DNA of 64,000 nt, taken from Diatrype stigma (taxonomy: Eukaryota > Ascomycota > Sordariomycetes > Xylariales > Diatrypaceae). The stretch covers positions 992,001 to 1,056,000 of the forward strand of contig JAKJXP020000002.1 of assembly GCA_022225965.2 (NCBI GenBank), in the 5' to 3' direction. Under the pieces are notes generated by a model. That model searched no databases and was not told the origin of the DNA. It was given only the letters and a program-made list of their open reading frames with translations. Made by a program: the position numbers and the translations under genes. Shown piece by piece: positions 13,871 to 24,279 of the stretch. Numbering within the stretch: position 1 is the stretch's first letter; every line of letters begins with the position of its first letter.

Positions 13871-14109
13871 TATTAGGGATTAGGGACGTTATATAAGGGT
13901 TTTCCGGTTGTATCGGATATAACTAAGGGATATACGGATACGAATACGAAAGGAATACGTAACGTTACCTTTACGAGATCGCTAAGGAATAACGAGTTAT
14001 ATAGGTAATCGGCTAGTCCCTCCCTTTTTAAGGGCTGGCCAGGTTTTAGATTAATCCAATACATACCTTATACTGCTTCCGCACTTTGATTTCCCCCCAA
14101 AAACTGACA
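13871..14109 (+). repeat. 3' LTR of the AOS-splitting retrotransposon
   Basis: 239 bp, starts TATTAG (ancestrally TGTCAG) and ends CTGACA. Here the outer (right) half is the better preserved one, the mirror image of the 5' LTR. Confidence 0.9.
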
Positions 14110-15161
14110 GTCGAAGCCTTTTGCTCTGCTCTCCAATCTGTTATGAACGCGTATTCGCTAGTAAAGCAAATCAAAAGGTCTATAATCGTCGCTGTGGAAT
14201 CTATTTACAGTATGGATGGCGATGTGTGCCCGCTAAAGGAACTGGTTGATGTTGCCAAGGAAGTGTCACACGGCCGGGGAAACATTCAATTCGTAGTAGA
14301 CGAGGCGCATAGCATCGGAGTTATTGGGCAGGACGGTGCAGGGCTTGTCTGTGAGCTCGACCTCCAGGAGGAGATCGCGGTCGTAATGCATTCATTTGGC
14401 AAGGCTCTGGGAGCGACTGGAGGTACGTTTGCGGAGCTTCGATGCCACCTGGAAATTTACCACTTCGTCCCGAATGCAGAAGCTAACATCTCTACTTTGT
14501 GTCTATTTAAACAGCGGTTGTGCTCGGCAAACAAACGATCAAAGACGCAATGATCAACTTTGGCGGTTCTGTCATATACTCGACGTCCCCGTCATTCCCC
14601 TTTGTTGCCGCCATCAAGTCAGGGTATGCGCTATTAGCGGGCGGCCACACACGACAGGTAAGACTATCTTGCCCAACCACCCTAATCTACGAGCAAGCTT
14701 TTCAACTCGACTAGGCGCAAGAGAAGATCCAAGATCTAGCTGCGGTTTTCTTTGAATCTGTTACACTGCATCCTCTCTGGCCAGTAGTGTCGAAAAAGGG
14801 CCTCCTATCTGTTCCACTAGCTCACGGCTGGGAAGACCGTGCCTTCCTGACGCATATTATTACGGTGTCAACGCACCAGAGCTACGTATATTGGCTATAC
14901 TTCCATCTACTATACAAGTCATTCTCGGTCTTCCCTATCGAGTATCCTGTTGTGCCACTCGGACAAGGCAGGCTGAGAGTCACATTGCACGCCAGCAACA
15001 CAGAAGAGCAGGTCAAGTCCCTCGTTGGCGCTATCTATGCATGGGTGGAGGAGATGTTGGAGCTCGGAAAGGGGGGCACCGTAAAAACCGCATCGGAGGC
15101 TGCCAAGCAAGTCTACTCGTGGATGGCACAAGAAGGACTGACTGGGTTTGGAATGCCGTGA
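14110..15161 (+). pseudogene. 8-amino-7-oxononanoate synthase-like (AOS) gene, 3' part
   Basis: Continuation of the gene begun at 6529. 14110-14114 is the duplicated target; coding resumes at 14115 in the same frame. Exons: 14115-14422, 14515-14657 and 14715-15161 (introns 14423-14514 and 14658-14714, both GT-AG with phases that fit). Key family features are VESIYSMDGDVCPL, the PLP-ring-binding VVDEAHSIGVIG, and HSFGKALGATGG with the Schiff-base lysine (codon 14401-14403, about residue 282). Near the C-terminus are the arginine-bearing GQGRLRVTLHASNTEEQV block and the tail GFGMP, which is not a peroxisomal signal. Without the insertion the protein would be about 484 residues, near the normal family length. 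No frameshift or stop was found in either half, so the insertion appears to be the only lesion. The 3' half lacks a promoter of its own. Confidence 0.88.
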
Positions 15162-15384
15162 GACCATTGTATAGCGTGGAGTTTCTAGATACACAAATAC
15201 GGTCCAATCATCATACCGCACTCCCTATATTCTGCATATTAGCAGCTTGACTGGTTACTGTAGTAGTCAGAGATCCCTTACTCCCGCCGATGGCGTGCCG
15301 CGCCATCCAACAACAGATGCAGGTGGTAGAAAGAAACAAGTGATCAACCGTCTAGTAATCCTCCCAAAGACAAAACTCTGCAAT

Positions 15385-15505
15385 GGTCAGCATGGTAGGA
15401 TCATGCATGATTGTGATTGGACTTGCATATTGTATGAAGAATAGAAGCAGGCTGTTAGATATTCGGTAGGTTTCGGTAGGATCATGCATGATTATGATCA
15501 GGGTG
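15385..15505. repeat. Minisatellite-like repeat, left-hand copy
   Basis: The core AGAAGCAGGCTGTTAGATAT and following TTCGGTAGGATCAT recur at 32114-32290 on the other side of the transposon island. Within this copy the GGTAGGATCATGCATGATT segment appears twice, so it is a short tandem remnant. Confidence 0.75.
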
Positions 15506-15606
15506 TCAAGCAACGCAACCTGCAACACAATTCACGAGATCCTTCCTCACTTCGTTGCGCAACTGGTTGCATAGTTGCAGTAGCTGTGCTTTGTGGCTAG
15601 TATTCA

Positions 15607-15660
15607 GGGGTTAAAGGGGGGGGAAGGGGGGGGGTTGTTTATGGGTCAAGTGGGGTATGG
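15607..15660 (+). other. G-rich tract, candidate G-quadruplex
   Basis: Several runs of four to nine G separated by one to a few bases on the plus strand, close to the left border of the large element. Fold formation is inferred from base runs only. Confidence 0.35.
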
Positions 15661-15830
15661 GTAGGTAGGTAGGTATGCCCTCGAAAATCGATCAAGTAGG
15701 CCAGGCTGCAGATACGGCTGGAACACTCCGGATTAGACACCGAAAACTGTTTGTGCACATATATACACTCTTACTTTATCCCATTTGGGGTACTGCAACC
15801 AATGCAGCGCCATTGTAATTGGGTTATAGT

Positions 15831-15940
15831 TATAAATTAGTCTACGGGTTTAGAAGGGTTTTATACCGTAATTTGCCATTTATAATAATAATAATTAATA
15901 ATTCAATTAGCTTTATAACCGCGCCGCCGCTTTTATTTCG
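15831..15940 (+). repeat. Split repeat A1
   Basis: About 110 bp matching 23995-24104 apart from transitions, for example ACGGGTTTAGAAGGGTTTTAT here against ACGGATTTAAAAGGATTTTAT there. This outer copy is the less mutated one. Confidence 0.75.
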
Positions 15941-17537
15941 AATTTTAATTCGAAATCTTTATAAATATTTCTTAAATTCGATTTATTAATTAATTATTAT
16001 TTATTTATAAATTCCGATATAATAAATCCTAACGATATTTTTATATTTATTTTTATTATTTAAAACGCGTTTTTAAAAATCGTTATTGCCAATATTAAAA
16101 AACGCATAATGCAATCCTTATTAAAGGCGCCGGCGGCTTTTAATATAATATTAAAAACCGATATCGTCGGTTTTTTACCGCCGGCCGTAAGGCTTATAAA
16201 AAGATTACGCATAAATACGGCTGGCGAATTTTTCGAATCCGTTTTTTCGGCCGAAAAACTCGATTTTCGTAAATGCCGGCTTAAAGCACGTAAAATCGAA
16301 TTAAAAAAACAAAAGCTATAAAACAAAATAATCCGCCGATATTACGAAAAAAAAAACCCGAAAGCATAATCCGAATTTAAATGACGAAATTAATAAATAT
16401 CTTAATATCGTAATAAATATTGCAAATATATTTCCGAATATAAAAATACGTTACGTAATATAAATATTCGAATTTAAATTTAAGCCTTTAAACTTAATTA
16501 AGTTCTAAATTAACGTTTATTCGGAAATACAAAACGAAATTTCGAATGTTCGTATCGTTAATTCCGAATTTCGATTCGTTTTTAATATCGGGAAAATCCC
16601 TTATTACGGTTCCGATTTCTATATTTTCTTTTAATATTTCGTTCGATATATGGAAATTTATGTCCGCTTCTTTTTAATATATTTAAACGTATAAATAAAT
16701 ATAATACGCTTCGCCGGATATATAATAAAATACAAATAAGCTTATTAAATAAAGCATATATTTATATACGTAATGGTTTATATAATTTCGGCAATAAATT
16801 TCGGCTATAACGTAACGGAATAAAAAAACGAAAAGCCGAATTAAATTAACGAATCCTTTTTTTAACGCCTTTAAAATATACAGCAAAAACGTTTCGGCGC
16901 TGCTTAAAGCCCGAAAAACCTTTTAAAAAAACATTCATCGCAATTAAAATAAAAACAAATACATTCGAAAAAACCCCGATAATAAATGCAAAAGATTTCA
17001 AAAATGCCTTAATTATAACGGAAATTATAAAATAACGAAATGCAATAATAAATCCGAATAAAATTCGAATATTATTACATCCGGTTTTAATAATTCGCCC
17101 GTAATACCGAAAAATCCGGAAATAATTTAGCTATTCGTTTAAATACGTAACTTTTTCCCGATTAAGCCGGATATTAATATATTCCCCCTTTTCGAAATCT
17201 TTTTTATAAATAAAAGTCCTTCTCGGAACTTTTCGTTCCTTTTAATTGCCGAAAAATAAAGGGCTACCTTTAAGCGTTATTTCGGAAAACTTTTCATTTT
17301 AATCGATGGCATATTTATATACGGCGCTTAATTCGGTTATACGGAATAACTTTTACCGATAATTTCCGAAAATTTCGTAACAGCTTACGAAAATCCGACA
17401 ATAATTTAATAATAATTAAAAAACGACCTTATATTCGGCCGCGTCGCCTTTATTCCGTTCTTTTTATCGCCCGGCTTCGTTTCTTTTTCCGTTCGGCCTT
17501 ATATTAAAACCGGACGAAAAATAATGCAGAATATACC

Positions 17538-17701
17538 TGTTACAGGAAGGTTTAATCGTACCTTTCAGTTAAAGGATATCTCTAGCTAAAAAATAGGTGG
17601 CCTGTCTTTATTATTGTTTTAATAATTGTTTCCAGCTATAGCATTAATTAGTTTTTCCTAAAAGAATTATTATCGTCTTTTACTTAAAGTTTATCTTTAT
17701 A
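17538..17701. repeat. Left LTR of the 3.8-kb element
   Basis: 164 bp, same length and near-identical apart from transitions to 21183-21346. It shares CAGTTAAAGGAT, GGCCTGTCTTTATTATT and GTTTTTCCTAAAAGAATTAT. Confidence 0.85.
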
Positions 17702-20700
17702 ACTTAATAGTATTTCCTTATATATCATTAGAACCATATATTATATCGGTTTTTTAACCTATATAAAACAATATTATGTTTTTATATTATTAAGTTATAA
17801 ACCTTAATAATCTTTTTTCGAGCTTAATTAATTATAATGGCATATACCGGCCTTAAAACCGACCGACCAGGCCCTCTAAGTCCCATTTATTTACCCTTCT
17901 GTTATCAATTAATTAACGCGACAACCACTTTTTATCTATTTATCTTTATTTTCGTTTTCGGAAAACAAAAACGTTTACTTTAATACCCATTTTATTTATC
18001 TTTTTTCGAAACTCGATTGCCTATTTTAGGCGTTATTATTTATAAGGCAACTTAAGTTATCGAAAATAGCCCCATATTAACCGGTTCCATCCCTAAAACC
18101 ATCAGATCTGTTTTTTCTTCATCAAGACGATCAAAAAAACCCCTATCTTACGTTATTTCGACCATTCATTAATTATCCACCCTTTTAAAGTCGTCGTTTT
18201 ACATTACGACTTCGGCACTTATCCCATATCCATAATAAAAAATACCTTTATAGCTATATCAGATTTCATTATTAATTATCCAAATTACTTTAAGCATAAT
18301 CCATTATTAAAAAACATTATCCTTAAAATCCATAAGTTGTTTTTAAAATATAATCACCCTTTATTACCAAAACCTAAGCGAATTATTAAAAACTCTTTTA
18401 TTCCATTTATCTAATACCCGGCAAAGTGGATTATAAACCATTAAAAATTTAAACAGGCTTACCTGAAAATCGAAAAATACGTTATCGAAAAGTTCTTAAA
18501 CCTTGCCCTTATACAAAACACTCCCGCTAATAACATTAACCAGGAATAAAAAAAACAAAGCAACGACAGCCCGAAGCGAACCCTTAAAATACCAAAAAAA
18601 AAATTACCTTCCGGTTTACAAAATACATCGCTAAAAACCCCTTCCAAAAACACTTCTACTCCAATATATTAGGACAATCTAGCTAAAAACATTATAAACA
18701 AACTTAAACGCCTATAATTAAAATATTCCCAGAACAAAAATTAATAGGCAACATTAGCCTTATATCAAAAGAATTAAAGACTTGGCGTACGAACTTAATT
18801 TCCCTAAACATTGGAAGATATATAAAGTTATATCAATAACATATCTTAGCAAAAAACCAGGTCATAAGGATCCATAATACCGAAAACGGCCATTGCCAGA
18901 ACAAATTATAATCGAGAAAAACAATAACGACTGGATATCATACGAAATAAAAACATTATTTAAAAAACGTATCAATAAATAAAGAAAACCTATTATCGAA
19001 TACTTCGTAAAATAAAAAGAATAAGCGTTATAATAAAACAAATAATACCCCCGACAGCTATTTATGCAAAACGCGGCAAAATTGGTCCATAAATTTAACC
19101 GGAAATATAAAATAATAATAAACGAATTACAGCTAAAAGCAAAAAACATTATCCCGCCAAATACATTAATAGCTATAAAAGTTAACGAATAAAAACTAAT
19201 GCAAATAATCCTAAAAACTAACATAAAAATATAAATTCCAAATGCATCGCCAGCATAATAACTATCGTCTTCGAAATAATACTAAGACTACATATATTTA
19301 AACGCAAAAAGCGCGTAATTTTTTCTTATTTCATTTATAACCTAATTATATACGTATATAAAATTACAATTAAACCAACATTAACAAAATACCAAACCAT
19401 CTTATGTAATTACCGCAAACACAACAACAATATAACGGACGTAAACATAAACGCAAAATCCTTCCCAAATAAGCAATTCTTTTACGAAAAATCCAATCTG
19501 CTGCTTATAAACGAAATAAAAAACCGAATAAAAATATTCGAAATTAAATAAGCTACGCTTAAAAAGCCCATATTCGCTTTATTTGCTAAAAACGAAATAA
19601 CGTTTAACAAATACAAAAAAATGCCCAACGGAAATACGAAAATAATAAAAGAATTTACAAATACGAAAAATTATTAAAAAAAGGTATTAGCAATATATAT
19701 ACTATTAAACGACATGGATTTCGATTATATAATTAAAGAACTGGGACGAATTAATTCAAAAGCACAGCCAGCAAATTCGAAAATATAGCAAAACATTATA
19801 AAAACCTTAGGAATAATTATCGAAAAAAGATACGCAAATGGATAAAAAGATAACGCAAATCATAAAAAAAAACTGCCAGCGCAAAAAGTTTTGAAAGCAT
19901 TTAAAATTTACAAAAACGGCAACGGATTTAGCTGCTGGCCGCAAAAAGTTTTGCTACGGCTTTAATAGGCAGGCGCTAAATAATATATCATTTTAAAAAA
20001 CAAAAAACGCATTTTAACTTATTAAAAAAAATATTACAACAACCATGGCATAATTTATGCCGAATATATCGATATATAAAGCAAAAAAAAGAAGCCTAAA
20101 AATAAAAATAAAACCTTATAAAAGGCCATATTTAAACTTAAGGCATTAATACTTAAGCCCAAAATACTAATATCATAAGGCTCGCCGATATAACTAAATT
20201 CGCCCATTTAAATATAAACAATTAATTAAAAACTAAAGAACAAACATTTACAAGCTATTAACGACATAAATAATACGGATAATTTTTGGAATTTATATAA
20301 AGCAAATCTATATTTAATCGAAAAGGTTCCCAAATATATCAATATTAAAAAAATAATTAACATAATCGGATAAAATATTATGACATTAAGAAAAACTTTC
20401 GACGAATAAGTTAAATATACGAACCGATAGCTTAAATTATACGCCCGGGCAATATAGCTTAAAACGTTATTAAACGATACCTTAACCGGAAAAATCAAGG
20501 ACGTCATTTAAAAAATTCCAAAGTCTATAATTAAATCCGATTTAATTAAGAAGAATTTAAAAAAATACGTCAAAAAGGCGGAGCTAAATAAATATATTAA
20601 GGAATTAAACCTGCCAATTGCGATCAATAAAGTATTAATCCGATAAGCAAACGACGATACGACGGCAATAAAAATAATAGCCAAAATAATAACAAATAAT

Positions 20701-21182
20701 TCTAATATAATTATAATATTAATAACCAAAATAAACGAAATATAAAAACAGTTAAATTTATTAATAACTTTTATTAAGTTATCGTTAAGAAGTTATCGGT
20801 CTTTAATTAAACCTTTAAGATTATTTAAAGATATAATGTTTATATTATTATTATAATCTTTATTAAAACAGTAATAATCATTTATGCCGTTATTTAAGCC
20901 CGAATTTATATTCGCTTAGTAAACATAATACGCCTAATAAATACCGAGTAAGCCATTATTATAGCAGCGAAGATTTGCAATTTCTTTGTTTTTAATTAAG
21001 CTATAGCTATAGCTTATATTTAATATGCAAATATCGACCAATAAAAGAAAGAAGTCGTTTTTTTTAATGGGATTAAATAGTTTTATCCCGGCAAAAAGAC
21101 TTTTATTTAAAAAGGAATTAATAGAGTAGCAATAAATAGCAGTTAACGGGACGTTAACGTTTTTCGTATAGGGGGGGCAAGT

Positions 21183-21346
21183 TATTATAAGAAGGTTTAG
21201 TCGTATTTTTCAGTTAAAGGATGTCTTTAATTAAAAGACAAATGGCCTGTCTTTATTATTATCTTAATAATTATCTTTAGCTATAGCATTAGCTAGTTTT
21301 TCCTAAAAGAATTATCATCGTTTTTCACTTAAAGTTTGTCCTTATA
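21183..21346. repeat. Right LTR of the 3.8-kb element
   Basis: 164 bp partner of 17538-17701, followed by the target duplication ATACT. Confidence 0.85.
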
Positions 21347-23715
21347 ATACTACTTTTCTTATTTTTCGAAAAATTCGGTTAACGACTAAATCCCGAAAAT
21401 AAATGCTATACTTGAATATATTATAATTAAAAAGGTTTTCGATTTGGTATGTCGCTTCGATAAAAAATCCCTTTTTGTTAAAAAAAATTTTAAAAACGCG
21501 TTTTGCATAATACTTATAACGGCATTGCAATATCGGTTATTCGGCTTCGAATAACGCAAAAGGTTTTATTACGAAAATTGCCTTTTATTCGGTTTTTATA
21601 CGGCCCCGTATTTATTTAATTTATTCGCAAAAACCCTTTATTAAATGCTTTCCGTATTGCTTATTAAAATATTAATCGTTTATTATTTCGACGACTCTAT
21701 TTTCGTATTTTTCTCCGGAAAAATCGCAATTTCGTTATATTTCTTTTATAATAAATTAATCGCCGCATTAAGAATTCTTTTGAATTTCGAAAAAAACGAT
21801 TAAAATATAACCCTCGAAATCCTTAAAATCGAAATCGATATAACATTAATAAGCGCCCGTTTATCGAAACGAAAACTTATAAAAACCAATAAGCTAATTA
21901 TTAATGCCTTTATTACAAGTACCCTTTTCGGCCGTTAAGCCGAACGGATTGCCGGCTTTTTAAGCTTTTACGTAACGATAATACCTTTAAATAAGCCCTT
22001 TTTATATAAAATTTAGGGGTTTTTCGTTTTTATACGTAATTTACGTTTATATCGTTTATTTAATAACGGCGCCGTAAAGAATTTACGATAATAAAGGAAT
22101 TTCTTCCGGAATTTTAACGGCATTTATTTATTAATAAACTCGGATCGAACGGTTTTTTACCTATTTACGGATTTTTCGAAATCGGCATTTAAGGGCTTTT
22201 AATATTGCAAAAATCCGGTTTAAAAAAGCTAATATACGAACCTATTTATTTCGGCTATTTAAATTTTTTACCGTTTATTCGGCAAAAACGAATTATAATT
22301 TCCAATTAATATTTTCGAATTAATTGCAATTTAAAAAATCTTTTTATTATTCGGTCCAATTTAAATATACGATACGATTATCTTATATACCGATAATATA
22401 ACGGCTTAATACGGCTTATTTAATTTTAAAATAAAGGCGATTCTTTTAATAAACGCCTTTCGTAACGTTTTCGTTTATTCGGCGAAATTCGATATTAATT
22501 TTATAACAATATGCATATCGTCGGCCGAAAATATATTCGCAAATGCGTTTTTTTAACGAAACTAGCAGTTAATTATTAACTTATACCTTAATTAATAAAC
22601 GTTTATAATATTAAGCTTTCGAATAATTTCGTAATACAAATATTACGAATTTTCTTTAATAAAAATTACGTAAAATTATTTTAAACCGGATTCGTTCCGA
22701 ATATCCGAAAAACTTATAATACAATAATACGTTCGTATAAATTATAATATCGATAATATGCATTTATATTATAACCGGTAATAATGATTACTTTTTTAAA
22801 ATAAATATTCGATCGAATTTTCGGCCGAATATAAAACCGATTCCGGGGCTTTATAATAAAGAAATACTTAATATTTATACGTTCGATATATATCGATATT
22901 AATTACGATATAATAATTTTCGAAAACGCATATATAAAACGCTTAATATAAAAAGCGAAATATTTATTTTTATACGAATCGATACGAATTAAAAAAAAGC
23001 CTTTTATTTTTAAAATTACGTTTTAACGACTTATTAATTCCGAAACGACGGCAAACAAAAATCCCGGAAACATATTCGCGATTAATATTGCCTTTATAAC
23101 GGCATAAACGGATTTTTTCCGTTTAAGCGAAATTATACATACCGAAACCGACGCCGGCGATCCGGTTCGATACGGATACGAAAAGCTTTTTTTATTCTGC
23201 GTTACTTTTTTCGAACGAAAAAACCATTTCCGGTTATTTTTTCGATTTAATAAAACGAATCGAAATAAAAACGAAATAATCTTAATAATAAAAACTATAA
23301 GCAATATTATATGCCCTTATTTTTATATAACCAAATGGCTACGATAAAATTCGAATTCCGAATATAACCTAAGCCGATAATTTTAATTTCGCTTACGAAC
23401 CGGCGCTTTTATCCGTAAATGCGTTTTCGCCGCATTCCGGATCCGCCTAATACGAATCGGAATTTCCTTTAATACGTATTCGGATTATAACTTTCGCCGA
23501 AAAGCCGCATAATACGTTTTCGATTCCGGCATAAGCGAAAAAAACATTAAGCTATTAAATAAATAATGTTTTAATACCATACGTCGGTATTATAAAACGT
23601 TTTTAATAAATTTCTTATACCTATAACGCTATTTCGTATACGGGCAATTAAAAACGAATTAATAATTTTTTCCTTATATTCGAAAAAAAAATAACAAATA
23701 AAATAAATTAAATTG

Positions 23716-23994
23716 CCTTAAGCCGGTTGCAAAAATAATTTTCGGTTATTTTTACGAACGCTATAATACCTTTACATAAAAAATTTACGTAAGTTATTAT
23801 AAGCCGCTTTTATAATATCCTTATTCGAAAATACCGTTTAAATAATTAAAAACGGCTTTTACGAATATAATAATAGCCTTATAAAACGTTATGTAATAAC
23901 GCTTTTTAAACGTTATAACGGCCGGCCCTTAAAAGGATTTATATTATTAATATATTATTTTAATACCTTTTAATCGAATCTTTAAAATAATTTA
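23716..23994 (+). repeat. Split repeat B1
   Basis: About 280 bp matching 31735-32022 with transitions only, for example the shared AAAAATAATTTTCGG, TTATAAGCCGCTTTTATAAT and AACGGCCGGCCC segments. It abuts A2 directly. Confidence 0.75.
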
Positions 23995-24104
23995 TAAATA
24001 AATTAATTTACGGATTTAAAAGGATTTTATACTATAATGTATTATTTATAATAATAATAATTAATAATTCAATTAATTTTATAACCGTATCGTTGCTTTT
24101 TTCG
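23995..24104 (+). repeat. Split repeat A2
   Basis: About 110 bp, second copy of A1, directly after B1. The nested gypsy element begins 25 bp beyond it. Confidence 0.75.
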
Positions 24105-24128
24105 TTTATCGTTTTTATTAATGCTTAT

Positions 24129-24279
24129 TATTACGGCTATAAGTAAATATAAGGTCGAGGAGATATAATTGTTATTATATAAAAAAAGAAAGAAAGGTTT
24201 AAGTTAAAAGAAACGAAACGTTTCTTTATATATAGCGATATAAAGCCGGGCCGATAGCTGTACATTTAGTACCGTAACA
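24129..24279 (-). repeat. 3' LTR (left) of the nested gypsy element
   Basis: 151 bp. It shares ACGAAACGTT, ATATATAGCGATATAAAGCC and CGATAGCTGTA with the right LTR. Confidence 0.85.

Larger units (their letters stand above)
7086..14109 (+). mobile_element. Ty3/gypsy LTR retrotransposon inside the AOS gene (7,024 bp, RIP-mutated)
   Basis: Two 239-bp LTRs and a 5-bp target duplication bound the element. Plus-strand motifs survive in order: a gag CCHC zinc knuckle at 8685-8726 (C-X2-C-X4-H-X4-C); RT with MPFGLINALATFQ at about 9782-9825 and YLND at 9872-9883, where YLDD is expected; RNase H-like sequence at about 10300-10640; an integrase HHCC-type block (GHFGITKTHKLL) near 11190; integrase core blocks around 11380-11400, 11581-11625 and 11640-11880. 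The gag-RT-RH-INT order is Ty3/gypsy. A purine tract (GGAAAAAAAGGG) lies just before the 3' LTR, as a polypurine tract should. About 1.9 kb between integrase and the 3' LTR has no recognised content. Stops throughout and the Asp-to-Asn change make it inactive. Confidence 0.92.
15162..15830. other. Spacer after the AOS gene
   Basis: Normal-GC sequence without a convincing gene. It holds a copy of the dispersed minisatellite (15385-15505), a G-rich run (about 15607-15660) and a short GTAG repeat near 15660-15674. It ends where the tyrosine-recombinase element begins. Confidence 0.6.
17538..21346 (+). mobile_element. LTR element of 3.8 kb, family unassigned, nested in the DIRS/Ngaro-type element
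   Basis: LTRs of 164 bp each (17538-17701 and 21183-21346) begin TGTTACAGGA/TATTATAAGA and end CTTTATA/CCTTATA (ancestrally TG...CA). The flanks ATACC (17533-17537) and ATACT (21347-21351) are a 5-bp target duplication with one C-to-T change. The 3.5-kb interior is RIP-degraded. No RT, integrase or protease motif was found on either strand, and only gag-like charged stretches are readable (around 19700-19900). It could be a non-autonomous (LARD-like) element or one mutated past recognition; its orientation is not established and + is nominal. Confidence 0.7.
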
